A stretch of DNA of 64,000 nucleotides from Labia minor (GCA_963082975.1 OY720346.1:48890296-48954295); one strand, 5' to 3'. Positions 12,561 through 24,938 are shown, numbered from the stretch's first letter. The notes: generated from the sequence alone by a model not told the origin. Made by a program: numbers and translations.

Positions 12561-12927
12561 ATTCACTCATTCACTTACAAACACATCTCTCTCCTATAAA
12601 GTAAGAATAGATTTATAAAAATATATTATATAATTAAATAAAAAACAAAATAAAAAACATGAAAAATATTTTTGAAAAAAAAAATTTCAGAAAAATTTAA
12701 TATGAAAATATTTGATTTTTTTTGTGAAATTAAAACCTAAAAATTTAGAAATAAAAAAAAATATAATGAAAAATTACTTATTATATTGGTTATTTGTTGA
12801 AAATTTGTTAAAAACCTCTAGTTTTCTTTTATTGTTTTTGTTTGTTCTGTAATTATTTTTATCCATCTACCAATTCCATTTAGATAGTCTAATTAATTTT
12901 AATATATTATATGATTTAGTTATTTTT

Positions 12928-13557
12928 TACCGACCGACGATAGTAAGGGAGGTATTGTTTTCACACCAAATTTCACATGTGGAGATTTTTACATATCTCC
13001 ACGAATCATGCATTTTCTAAACAGAAAAAAGTATTTTTAGCATGATGTCTGTCCGTCTGTCCGTCCGTCCGTATAGATGTGTACAGCCTGAACGGCTCAA
13101 CCGATTTTGATGAAATTTGGTATATTTACTTAATGCATCAGTGGGATGAATTGATCAACTTTTGGTGCAATTCTGGAAACCGGATGTGGTAGTATTAGCG
13201 ATCGACGATAGGAAGGAAAGGGTTATTTTCACACCAAAGGAGATTTTTTTATATATCACCACGAATCATGCACTTTGTATTGGTTTTATCCTCGAGAAAA
13301 ATCATATTTATTAGTTTTTTCTTGATTTAAAATTATATGACGTCATCCAGCCATTCATGACGTCACAGCCTGGTCTTGCATATATATTATAAATAAAATA
13401 AAATTAAAAATGTTTATATTTATTATTTATGTATCCATATCTGTTTTTTATTACATTAATAGATATATTAAAATTATTTGAAATTGTTTCTGTAGCTGGA
13501 AATTAATTTATTTCAAACAGTCGGTCGGTTCGGACCTGGCCACAGGTCAACTTATTT
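12928..13557 (+). mobile_element. DINE-1/HINE-like element, copy 2 (uninterrupted)
   Basis: It has the same left end (ACCGACCGACGATAG), GTCC microsatellite (about 13048-13070), internal second CGACGATAGG block, paired TGACGTCA-like sites near 13340-13370, and right-end stem-loop as copy 1. It lacks the kilobase insert seen there, so it gives the pre-insertion structure of the family. T-rich flanks on both sides are compatible with Helentron insertion at TT. Confidence 0.75.
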
Positions 13558-14620
13558 TTTTTTTGATATTTTATCAATTTATTTTGATTTCATAATAGTA
13601 CGTAATATTGCCCCTTATTTAGTTTCTAGTTTGTTTTTTTAAATTTTTTGATGTTAAGGTTCATATATAATTTTGAGAACCATATATGTATTATTGGTAG
13701 TATCACACTATTGAATAATATTTTTATTATTAACATTGAATCAATTTTATTATTTTTTTAAAAATTAATTTAATTTATCAAAGGAAAAATGAAGAATAGA
13801 AGAGCATCACTGAATTTTTATATGAAAATTATTGTTTTCAATTTCATCGTTGATATATAGTGCAAACAAATTTAATCAAAATCTTGTATTATTATTATTT
13901 TCGTTATTGATAATAGAAAAAATTAACTTTCTCTAAATAATATTAAATAAATAAAATAAAAATAATATAATTTAATATTTCAAAGATGGTAGTAATAATT
14001 GAAATTGAAATGTAAGATAGTTTTGCTTCAATTACTTATTTAATAAATTATTAATTAAATTAGTACTTAATTAATATAGATGAATAAAGAAATAATTGAA
14101 ATTATTTTATTTATTTCATAAAATAAAAAAAAAAATAGAAATAAAAATTAATTAATCAATCATTTTAATTAATCATTTCATCGAACATATATTTAAAAAT
14201 TAATTAAAAGATTTAATGAATTAGTAACAATTGGCAAAGGAAAGAGTAACGAAACTTAAAGTCAAGGTTCTAAAAATTAAAATTGATATTTAAAAAATAT
14301 AGAAATGAAAAAATATTAACAGACAAGCATGTCTGAAATGGAGTAATATCCCCAAAATCTTTTAACAAATACCATTTCAATTATTTAATAAAATAATATT
14401 AATTTTTTCCTGAAAACTTCTAAAAAGAAATTCAATTAAAATTTATTTATATAAAAAACTTTTGTAAGTACATTTCAAGTCAGTTGACCCCAAACTGGTG
14501 TAATGTCCTATGATCAGTAGAACGGGCCCATTCAATCTTAGTCTTTCTTTCTTGATAAGAAACGCAACATTTTATCAAGTAGTTTCCAAATTTTGATTCC
14601 GGATCTTGGGTAGACTCCGT
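13558..14620. other. AT-rich intergenic, nothing recognised
   Basis: Very AT-rich sequence with no supported gene, repeat ends or internal duplication. Confidence 0.4.
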
Positions 14621-14629
14621 CCTATAGAC

Positions 14630-14761
14630 CAGGGGTGGCCACACTTGGTGATACTTAGAGCCGTATTGAAAAATCGAAAATGTTTTTCTAGTTTAATATA
14701 TGTAAATTCTAAATTGTGATAACTTTAAATTTTTTAATTTTTTTTTTTTTGGCCACCGTTG
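14630..14761. mobile_element. Short hAT MITE with perfect 8-bp target duplication
   Basis: A 132-bp element beginning CAGGGGTGGCCA and ending TGGCCACCGTTG-like (inverted form CAACGGTGGCCA). CTATAGAC flanks it at 14622-14629 and 14762-14769. The same terminal family bounds 41779-42615. Confidence 0.85.
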
Positions 14762-15124
14762 CTATAGACCCCAGGTAAAAAAATTTCCTTGCAAGACCCG
14801 GGACTTGATCCTGAAACCACGAGGAGGTGAGTAGACGGCGTGAACACCCAAATTGCCTGGAGTCAAAATTGATATATAGTATGTAAATTTATTCTCTTAT
14901 TAATTCACTAATTTCACCAGTTTTTATAGTATAAATTTAATTGTAGATGAGGATATTCAGTTTCAATCTTCTGTCCTTTGTATATGTGTGATAATAATAT
15001 ATTTAGATTTAAAAAAAATGAATAAAATTAAGGGGATGTACATTTGAATGCATTTATTTAACAAAAAGAATTAATATGTAAATTTTTTCTTTAATTCTTA
15101 AAATTACTTTTAATCATTACTATA

Positions 15125-15420
15125 TTGATATATATATATATATATATATTAGAGAGAGAGAGAGAAATATAAGTTGAAATCACGCGTGGATGAATGCCAA
15201 TTAGCCGGGCATAGATGGCAGAACAATGCCCTAAAGGGAAAATGGTAGAGAGGGTGGGGGAGCGGGCAAGACGCCCCACAAAGCTAATTAATAGGCGCCC
15301 CCCATTTGGGCCCAGCTTATATTTACTCTAGCCGAGCTCAATTAGAAGTAACTTAATTGAAAAGTCAATTGTCAGTGACTATACATAGAAAGCCCAATAA
15401 CGAACTCATACTTTCATTGG
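15125..15420. other. TA/GA microsatellite followed by GC-elevated unique island
   Basis: TA and GA simple repeats at about 15127-15166 are followed by unique GC-richer sequence with TAATTA words (around 15285-15292). No coding potential is visible. It is a candidate conserved non-coding element, by inference. Confidence 0.3.
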
Positions 15421-15424
15421 GATG

Positions 15425-16690
15425 GGGGATATTAATTAGCAACCCTGCATCAAACCGACTTTTTTCATAATTAATTATCCAATTATGAGAAATTCGAGAC
15501 AATCTCAACTAGTATTTACTTTGCACTTTCTCTCTCCCTCTCTCTCTCACTCAATGATCGTTTTACTTGACCTAGCAAAAGTTTCTTTTCTACAATGGAA
15601 CAAAGCTATAACAGAGTCAATGATTCCTTTTTAATTTTCGACTGTTAATGAAAGTATGAATATTAATTATACTATGCTGCTCAAATAAAATAAATATGAT
15701 TATAATAATATTATTAATCATATAAAATTGCAAAATGTCTTGTAGTTATCTATTAGCAGAGAACCAATTTATTGTTCTCTTTTTTTTCAATAATTATTTC
15801 TTTTTGTTTGTTTTTTTTAATGCAAATTGTGTCTGATATTTCAGCCCGTATGATGTGTTTTATGTTAAGTTAGGGTTCATAATGTTCACAAAATTAATAA
15901 AATATGATTTTTAGAACGATTATTTATTTATATTCTATTTCGGCAAAAGAAATAAAAAAAAGGTGAGATCAAAAGTTTACAAAGTTGGAAGATAGAAGTA
16001 AAAATAACTTGATATATATAAATAGATTGTATGTTAAAGTAAAATATGTATTATAATCCTAACCTCAAGTCATGTGAATAAAATTAAATAAATAGATAAA
16101 TAAATAAATATTTTGTATTTAGTAAACGCAAGGTGAAGTTGTCATGTATTGTGTTGAACATGACATGTATGTATATAAGATGGTACGGTAGGAAAGGTAC
16201 AACAACAGTAGGTAAATCAGAATCGCATTGAGCAGACAATAAAAAATAAATGAGAGAGGAAAGAAAGAGGATAAGAATTTGAAGAAGGTAGCTCATAAGG
16301 TTGAAGGAATGTGATTATAGGTGGCAAAAACCTTTGAGATATTATAGTATTTCACTATTTTTTAATGTTCACCTAAATATATGTACCCATACTAAATTGT
16401 TAAATGTGAAACCACTATAATATCAAGCAGATTCGTATAAATAATGTGATTATAAAACAATCTAAGTAAATCTAAAATTTTATATACTATACTTGGGTCA
16501 GGTGAAGAACTTTCACTAAAACAACCGCCTATTTTGAGGGCCGTGAATAAAATAAAAAGTTTTTGAAAACATTGGACTAAAGGTATCGATATCTAAAAGA
16601 AGACTATGTTAAAAAATAAAAGGCGTATTTGGAGAAAAAAAAATCACTGACTTTTGAAACTACCCTCGTGTATATATATATATATATATA
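15425..16690. other. Intergenic, nothing recognised
   Basis: AT-rich sequence ending in a TA microsatellite at about 16670-16696. No supported gene or element ends. Confidence 0.4.
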
Positions 16691-16699
16691 TATATATTT

Positions 16700-17258
16700 C
16701 TTATTCTTTATTTTCGTAGTCTCATGTTTGAGACGTCGTGGTCAAAAAAAATGGCACGTCCAACAGTTGATTTCCAAGTGTCACGATCCAAGGATGTGTG
16801 TGCCGTTTCTCTGAGTGGGCTGACAGTCAGGTGTTTGATCTGATCTACTCATTTTGAAGGAGATCTACCCCTTGGCCGCTTGCCTTCAACTTTTCCCTCA
16901 ACAATCAGTTTTTCTAGGCCGTTATCTCGGTGTGGCCAAAATAACGGAGAATGCAATCATATACCTAGGACGACAGTCTAGTAGTGATATTAAGTTGTCT
17001 TAAGATGGAATTGTTTGTTCTATATGCCATCCAAGGTATCAGAAGCATCCTCGGCCAGCACCACATTTCGAAAGCCTCGATATATCTCCGATCTTTCTGA
17101 AGGATTGTCCAGGTTTCTGCCCCATATATACAGATCGGGAACATCAGGGTATCAACCAGCTTCTTTTTGTAGTTGTTGAGATATTCCTGTCTCTCCATAT
17201 TTTGCACATTTGTTGCATTGCGACTTTGGCTATTTCTATACGCCTTCTAATTTCGTCG
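16700..17258 (-). mobile_element. LINE-C: RTE-like non-LTR retrotransposon, C-terminal remnant
   Basis: On the minus strand, frames at 17144-17258 and 16965-17207 give EIRRRIEIAKVAMQQMCKIW, then LVDTLMFPICIYGAETW and FEMWCWPRML. Later frames give LEKLIVEGKVEGKRPRGRSP and an end resembling DHDVSNMR. This is the well-known C-terminal stretch of arthropod endonuclease/RT LINEs. Several frameshifts break it, and only this 3' piece remains. It abuts the 3' end of protease gene A. Confidence 0.8.
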
Positions 17259-17353
17259 GTGTATATATATAATAAAATAAACATGGTATATAAATTAATA
17301 ACTAAAAGTAAGCAAAAACAATAAATAATCATAATCATTTATTTAATTAGAGA

Positions 17354-17359
17354 TTTATT
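17354..17359 (-). terminator. Polyadenylation signal of gene A
   Basis: AATAAA on the minus strand, about 16-21 nt after the TAA stop of gene A. Confidence 0.5.
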
Positions 17360-17374
17360 ATAACAAATAAATAT

Positions 17375-20300
17375 TTAAATTTGTATACCCGTTTTGTTTG
17401 AGATCCAATCGAGATGTTCAGTAACTCGAGTGAAACCAACGGGGCCACCAATTTCACAACCTGCGGCTGCACCAAATGCCGCAATACCTACTTTAAACCA
17501 ACCTCCATTATCTCCTTGAATGACAAGTGGACCACCAGAATCGCCCTTTAAAAATTCAATTTATTGTTGAGAGGATATATACTTATACAGATTCGAGAAT
17601 TTATCCTGGACACTTTGAATATTTCAAAAATTAAATTTTGGAAAAACAGATGTTAAAAAAAATGTTTAAGTAAATATTATTAACTTTAAAATGACATTGA
17701 TAATTAGTATGAGAAAAAATTAAAAATCACTCTTCATTCAACCTCTCCTTGATTTGAAAAAAATTAGTTTTGACATATTCTAGGTGTCCAGTATATATAT
17801 TCGATCCTATATACGAAATGTTGAGTAAAATATAAAGAAGAGAAAAAATTAAAGATACTTACACCACATATGCTTTTTCCATTCTTTGTATCAACACAAA
17901 TCGTGGGGAGTGGAACACTACCATAATAATGCATACAAGTTGAAACATCAACAATATTCATCTCAGCAAACATAAGAACTGGTGAAATTCCGGAAGCTGA
18001 AAATAAATTTAAATAATACTGATATTCAAATAATAAATAAATGTAAAGAAAAGAAAATATACATCAAATACTAACTATCGCTAGTTTTACCCCATCCACT
18101 AGCAATGGCCATTTTTCCTTCAAGATCTCCAATATCATGACTTGGAAGAAGAACAGGTTTAATATTTTCTATGAAATATGTTTTAATTATAAAATTGGTA
18201 TTGTAATAATTATAAAAAAAAATAAATTATGCATTGTTGAGTGGTGTTACCTCCAAGAGTAATACCAGAAATTTCAATAAGACCAATGTCATTTTCACCG
18301 GGTAATTTATTGAAATCTTCATGTGGAAATCCACCTGTCGTTGAAACACCTTGGCCACCACTAAGTGGTTGTAAAGATCCAGCCCGGATATTCCATTCTT
18401 TTCCAGAAGCAACACAATGTGCAGCAGTTAAAACCCAATTTTCAGAGATCAAAGAACCTCCGCAGAAATACTGGTTGTCAATCACAACAGAAACTTGCCA
18501 AGGGAATTGACCTTCTTCAGCAGGATCTCCTCCAACAATATGAGGAGTCCAAATTTTTCCAGATGATACTGCAAAAGACATTAAATTAATAAATTTCATT
18601 ATATATAAATATAAATATAATCAATTTGTTATTTTGTCAAAGATAATTAATTTATATGTTATAAATAAATTATTACTATATATTATATTATACAAATTAG
18701 ATTTACAATTTTAAACAATAATTAACATCTAATTTATTAATATTAAACAATTATATTAGTTAAATATTCTTATAATCATTTACAAGAGATAGTTTATATT
18801 TTTCCAGGATCGGTCAAGGTTTGTTTTTAGCACCGGGGTCAAAACAAGATTTGGCAAATTTACTACAAATTAAAAAATTTGCAAAAAATAGACAAAAAGG
18901 TTTCTTTATTTTTATTGGTAAATTTTTATCTTTGTCTATTAATATTTTTGGTTGAGTTTTTATGAATTCTGCCTATTCACATAGTTTTCTTATAAGTAAT
19001 ATTACAATTAATTAAATCTGGTGACAATATTATAATAATTAGCGTTGTGAATTTTATTTGGTATAAGTAAAGAAAAAGCAATTTATTGCTTGCTAAAAAA
19101 GAATCGATGTCTCATGAAAAATGATCAATTTTAATTGATAAAATCTAAAAAAATAATGAATGTAAAGAAATATTTTATTTTTATATCGGTAGACCCTACC
19201 CAATGCTAGCAGACTGTCCCCTTCTCTCTCTCTTAATTATATTTAAATCCATTTCCTTATTTCTTCTCTTACTTCTTATCTCCCTTCTGTCCATCCTATT
19301 ACTTTGCTTAATTTTTCTTCTACCTTCAAGTAATCCTTTTTCCCAGTCTTACGTGAGTATAATTTATTGTTATTTTAAATTTATTATTTGAATTATTTGA
19401 AATGAGATATTTTATTATTGCTCTATCTGAAGGCAGATGTAAGAGATTATTTTGGAAAATAAAAAAAAATTTGTATATTGACGTCCCTCAAAATTTTGCG
19501 CCGCGGGCAGTCGTCCGGTTTGCCCGATCATTTATCCGTTACAGCATATATCTATTCTAGATATTAAATATGTTTAGCTCGATTTAACATGTGCTCCATT
19601 ATGAAAAAAACTGTCAATTTTTAGAAATATTAAAAAAGCAAAATGTGCAGCATCGTACACGTGGCGGAAGTGAAACTTCTTAGAATCTAGAGAATAAGAG
19701 AAATTTTAGTTGAGAGTGTGAGTGAGAGAGAAATAGAGAAAAATAAAGGGATCATTTCGAAAGACATATAACAGTATAAAATTTTCGTAACAAATATTCG
19801 CTTTATTATTATTATTATCTACTCTATCATCATATCTACATTGCCTGTACTATTGTCGGTTGGTGCTTCAATTGGTAATACTGATATTAATGGCTTGTGA
19901 TAACTAAAATAAGATATATATGTTCGTGATTCTATATTTTCTATATAACGTGTAAAAACAGCATCTATTGTAGTTCCAGATTTTGTTGTTGATTCCTTGG
20001 GATCGTTATTTAGAAGCAGACCAAATGTTTCTCGAAGAAAGTTGATCAACGGCAACGAATCATCAGATCCAAAATTTACATTAAAATCTCCCCCGAGAAT
20101 TAGAGGGATTTTATCTTCGCCTCGTTCAAGTGCATTAGCACCTGTGTGGCTATAAACCAGTAGTGAACGGTGTATGAAATAAATAATATCGTCTAAATTT
20201 TGGTCGTTATTTTTTTTCGGCATAGTGAAATCTGTGGAGTAGAGAAAAGCAGTTTTAAATGCAATAATAATTTTAAATTGATTTAGTAATGTTAAAGTAA

Positions 20301-23300
20301 TGTTGAGATTCGGATAAATAACGTGAATGGTCATCGACGCACATAACTGTATGTGTTGGCGTGTGAATCGCCGACCATGTTCACACACACAATTACATGC
20401 GTCGGTATGCGTGCACGCTGTATATTTGACTTGAGAATTTTAATTATTTCACGATATATATATATATATATATAAATATCAATTTTTATATATGACTTAC
20501 ATGTATAGCAGCGATAGGTAGAAATATTTATCGATAGCTCAAAAGTAATATGCCTCTCTCACGTACTGATGCGTAGGTAAAGGTTTACATCCGTGGCTCC
20601 GAGATAGAAATGATTGTCCCTAAGAGGGCGTAACCAACGACCACGCTTGGCTTTAGGTCAAGACAACTCAAGAGATGGCGGGGCCTTCACCATTGTGTTT
20701 GCTTTGCTCAAGTAGATATCGCAATTAAATACAATTTGAATTTAAATATATATTAATTTCAAAATTTGCCTAAACATTTATAAAAATAAATATACATATG
20801 AAATACGTTTAATATTAAAAATAAATAAATATACATATGAAATTTGTTATTTTTTAATATTAAAATATATTTAATTTGAGATTAATTATATAAAAAATTT
20901 TAAAAAATTCAAAAAAACTTAGCTATAATATTTGACATATGATAAGGTTAATTACAATTTTTTAATAGACATCCTTAATAAATAGAAAAATAATAATTTT
21001 TAAATAATATAAATAATATTTAATTATAATCTAATCAAAGAAAATAAAAGTTTGAATCTATTTGATAGTTGATCTTTTTACATATAATTAATCTCAAATT
21101 AAATATTTTTTAATATTAAAAAAAAATAACAAATTTCATATGTATATTTATTTTTATAAATGTTTAGGCAAATTTTGAAATTAATATATATTTAAATTCA
21201 AATTGTATTTAATTGCGATATCTACTGGACAAGGTGGAGATCTCGCCCTCTTTTGATCATAAGTCATACTAATTTTTAATTCTTTGACCCAGTAGAGGCT
21301 GAGAAATATTATTCCGCGTCAACGTACTCGCGCGCATGCGCGCCATGGACTTTGTACCTAGCGAGTGGGTATTAGAACGAAAGATCGCACAAAAGGGAGA
21401 CGCAGATAGCCTCTTTCTCAAGAACGAAAGACGGCACAAAAGGGAGACGCAGATAGCCTCTTTCTCAAGAACGAAAGACCGCACAAAAGGGAGACGCAGA
21501 TAGAGGCTATCTCATTCCCACTCGTTATATCTATATCTTTTTTCTCTCTTGCGTTACGAAATTTCAATTTTTCAATTCACTCTCCATTCTCAACCAAATG
21601 TCAGGACGCCGCTAAAGAAGTTTCACTTCAAAAAAAACATTTAAATTATTATTACCAATCATCACCTATCGAACAAGAGGGGAATTTTGCGAAAGTGTGC
21701 TTCCTCAAATGGAACAGAACTTAAAATATTTACCTGGTTGCGGGTTACTTCCACGAATATTTGGATTTGGTGGAACATATTTGGATTTCTCAAGAAGATC
21801 TAACCATTCTTTTAAAGTTTTCTTTGGATGGATTCCATTTTGGCCAAGTACCTTACGCTTAGGTACCAGAGCCTACAAAACAAACAAAAATAACTAATAT
21901 AAAATAAATAATTATAATTAATATTTATTAACATCAAAATAAATCATCTTCACCCAGTGAACTGGAAAAATATTAATTTTTGTTTTTATTTTGTTTTTTT
22001 TTTAATATGAGAACATGATAATAATAATAATTATAATAATAGGCAATAGGCAAAAGGCCAAAGTCAAGGGAGCTAGACTTAGAAGATCAAATGAACTGAC
22101 CAGAAGAAAACAGCAAAATCACGAATTTGTTAATAACAGGAAAAAACTTCTTTAAACTCCTAGATAATCAGGAATCGCAAAAAAAAACCGAAACAGGGCT
22201 AGACTAAAGTGATTTTCTTAAATCTGGAGTAATGTCTGGTCAATTCCAAAATGCTTTGAAAAAGGAACTAAATGGATCGGAACAGTTGAAGAGCACCTCT
22301 CAACCCTTCAACCAATGAGAGATGAAAAATTTACAGCTGAAGAAATCCACCTGGCCCTGAAGAAGAGTGCGAACTGGAAATCATTTGGCCTGGACCACCT
22401 TCATAATTTTTGGCTAAAGCAGTACACAGCGGTGCATGAACCTCTCTCTCAATGCTTCAGCTTAGCCATGAATAACCCAGATACAATACCAAAATATTTA
22501 ATGGAAGGTAATACATATTTAATATATAAAAAAGGAGAACCAACAAACCCAAAAAATTACCGACCAATAACATGTCTCTCAGTGCTTTACAAACTTGTTA
22601 CATCTCTGATCTGTAACTTAGTATACAGGACAATAAACTAATGGGAGAAGAACAGAAGAGCTGCATTCGGGGAGCACTGGGATGTAAGCATCAACTTACT
22701 ATCGACGCTGTAATTCTCAATCACACCCAACTAGGAAAAAATATCCTCCACACTTGTTACATCGATTATAACAAGGCCTTTGACTCTGTGGCCCACGAGT
22801 GGTTAGAGTCCTTGAAATTTACAAAATATCACCATCAATTATAGGCTGTATGAAGAAGATAATGAGCACAGGGAAAACAAACATATTTACAAAATATCAC
22901 CATCAATTATAGGCTGTATGAAGAAGATAATGAGCACAGGGAAAACAAACATCTCCATAAGCAATCTAAATATCGGACCGGTTTATATAAAAAAAGGAAT
23001 ATTCCAAGGCGATATCCTCTCACCTGTGTGGTTCTGTCTGGCAATTAACCCACTGACAATGCTATTAAATCAACAAAAGAAAGGCTATAAAATGGATAGG
23101 AGAGGCGAGGGAACTGTCTCGCATCTTCTGTTCATTCATGAATTATAGGCCAGCAACCCTTGCGATCTTCGACAATTAGTGACAATTGTCAGAAAATTTA
23201 GCCAAGATATCAACATGACATTTGGATTAGATAAATGTGCAATTATCAACATAAAGAAGGGAAAAGCCGAATAGAAGGGAGAACAATGCAGATGGATGAA

Positions 23301-24893
23301 CTTAAGGAAACAGAAAAATATAAATATCTTGGGATTCTACAGGATTCTACAATAAACCTCAGTCAAAAAAAACAATATTCTCCGAACAATATAAAAAAAG
23401 AGTCACTAAGGTCTTAAATGCTAAAATGACGGGGAAAAACACTATAACAGCCATTGGCAATACCAGTACTCACTTATTCTTTCGGAACGATAATGGGAGG
23501 CATGTCCTAAAATTGAATGTGGAAGATAGATGCCGGAAGTGCGGTAAATTAGGTGAATATATACAACATAGCGATACTTATCTAAACGAACTAGACAGAA
23601 CCACCCGAAGACTTCTAACAAAATTCAAGTGTCTACATCCAAATTCTTCAACCACCCGGCTCTACCTACCACGAAAAGAAGACGGACGCAGCCTAAACAA
23701 CATCTACACACTCTGCAGATTGCAAGAAATCAAAATGAAAGAGAACTTCCTAAAATCTCAGGACAGGCTCATGCAACAAATAATCGAATTTTATAATGGA
23801 ATCACTCCGTTAAAGTTATCTGAACGAAACCCACCCAGATAAAAGAGCAAGATACATGGCGTGGGAAGGTGCTCCATGGGAAATTCCCCAATTTAATTGA
23901 CTATCCTTATGTTAACAGTCTCTCTTCAATAGACTACTATATCACGAAACTGAAGGTTTCATGATGGCCATCCAGGATAGAGTCATAAAAACAAGAAATT
24001 ATGAGAGGCATGTCCTAAAATTGAATGTGGAAGATAGATGCCGGAAGTGCGGTAAATCAGGTGAATCTATAGAACATGTTATGGCGGGCTGCTCAGCACT
24101 GACCTTGGCAGACACAACCAAGTAGCAAAACTGATACACCAACAACTAGGATTCAAATACAAACTAGTTGATTGCAAAACAACACCTCCCTATTACAAAT
24201 ACGATCCCCAACCAGTAATAGAAGACAAAAACACCATCCTTTATTGGGACCGTCCAGTTCTCACAGACAAATCAATTGATTAGAACCGATCCGACATACT
24301 CCTCATCAACAAAACTTCCAAAACAGCACAAATTATAGATATAGCAGTAGTAGGGAACCCTTGACGCAAAACATCAAAAAGTCTGAAAACAAAAAACGTT
24401 CAAAATATGAAGAACTAGCTATAAAAAAAAATATATGGAATTTAGACAGAGCGACAATCCACCCAGTAGTCATCTCAGCAGGAGGGTAGTTTCAAAACAT
24501 CTAAAAAAAACATTAGAGGAATTTCGATCCCAACTATTATCTTAAGAACGGGCCAAAGAGCAGTTTTACTGCAAACTTGCCACATCATTCGAATGTTCCT
24601 AAACAAATAAATATTATCTAAACACCGAGCGGGCCAGGATGAATTTCCTTTTCTCGTCGTCTAAGCCTAATCCCATTAAAGAAAAGATCACATGGGATAG
24701 GAAAAAATTACCAGTATCTAATACTGAGTAAGTGCAACAACTCAGATAATAATATATAATTTACTACGAAATTTTTTTTATGTAATTAAGAAAATGAAAT
24801 CAGTAAGAGTTTGTATTTCTACTTTAAAAAAAAATATTTTACCTGTACTACTAATAAAACGCCTACTAACAAAATGAAGAATATTAATTTCAT
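17375..24893 (-). CDS. Brachyurin/chymotrypsin-like serine protease, gene A (six exons)
   Basis: A secreted S1A protease zymogen, predicted to cleave peptide bonds extracellularly or in the gut. Exons on the minus strand: 24843-24893 (signal peptide [17 protein letters not shown]), 21734-21872 (propeptide), 18251-18568, 18076-18168, 17863-17996 and 17545-17375. All introns have GT-AG ends, and the exons join in frame to 301 residues plus TAA. The mature enzyme starts IVGG at about residue 74. The catalytic triad is His in LTAAHC, Asp in GENDIGL and Ser in GDSGGP. Six cysteines fit the three disulfides of invertebrate chymotrypsins. Residue 189 (chymotrypsin numbering) is Ser, arguing against trypsin specificity. 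The residue before IVGG is His, not Arg/Lys. An ATG inside the third exon's upstream intron (18597-18599) is not the start. Introns 1 and 2 are each about 3 kb and hold transposon remnants. Confidence 0.85.
19819..20388 (-). pseudogene. Helentron-type endonuclease (EEP family) fragment
   Basis: On the minus strand the conserved part reads [13 protein letters not shown], then [22 protein letters not shown] and [12 protein letters not shown]. This is the C-terminal half of an exonuclease-endonuclease-phosphatase domain (GDFN and DAVF motifs). The GTTIDAVF...SYFSYHKP form is the one I associate with endonucleases of Helentrons or PIF1-like helicase elements rather than LINEs. The N-terminal 60 or so residues of the open frame do not look like the domain. 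No Rep or helicase is present. It lies in intron 2 of gene A, in the same orientation. Confidence 0.6.
20540..20710. other. GC-elevated unique island within gene A intron 2
   Basis: Mixed-composition sequence (for example ACCAACGACCACGCTTGG near 20630) ending where the long inverted repeat begins. No reading frame or repeat partner was seen. Confidence 0.25.
20711..21226. repeat. Long inverted repeat (foldback-like)
   Basis: The left arm begins AGTAGATATCGCAATTAAAT at 20711 and the right arm ends with its inverse at 21226. Arms of roughly 100-180 bp pair with minor indels around a central region of about 180 bp. No convincing target duplication was found. It lies in intron 2 of gene A and may be a foldback MITE. 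Confidence 0.8.
21374..21510. repeat. 47-bp tandem repeat, about 2.8 copies
   Basis: AGAACGAAAGA starts at 21374, 21421 and 21468, so the period is 47 bp. Each unit contains CACAAAAGGGAGACGCAGAT. The array is flanked by the inverted pair GAGTGGGT (21363) and CCCACTCG (21517). Confidence 0.85.
22040..24740 (+). mobile_element. LINE-D: R2-group (RLE-endonuclease) non-LTR retrotransposon, degraded
   Basis: Plus-strand frames give an RT with [20 protein letters not shown] (22315-22641), a segment with [18 protein letters not shown] (22641-22844), and [20 protein letters not shown] (22918-23148). [11 protein letters not shown] follows at about 23230. Downstream, [18 protein letters not shown] (about 24039) is a C-terminal CCHC-type finger, and [20 protein letters not shown] (about 24293) resembles the restriction-like endonuclease PD-D/K core. 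Numerous stops and frameshifts, a tandem duplication near 22818-22950 and a displaced duplicate of the finger region (23497/24003) show decay. It lies antisense in intron 1 of gene A. Confidence 0.8.
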
Positions 24894-24938
24894 GGTTCAA
24901 TAACTTTAAAATAGTATTTTCATATTTAACATACATAC

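Noticed and set aside
18210..18599. Apparent start MKFINLMSF for gene A
   Set aside because: It runs through a polypyrimidine/CAG acceptor at 18569-18571. The matching propeptide and signal exons lie upstream at 21734-21872 and 24843-24893, so this ATG is intronic.
21697..21897. Plus-strand frame over 21697-21897
   Set aside because: It is the antisense shadow of the gene A propeptide exon.
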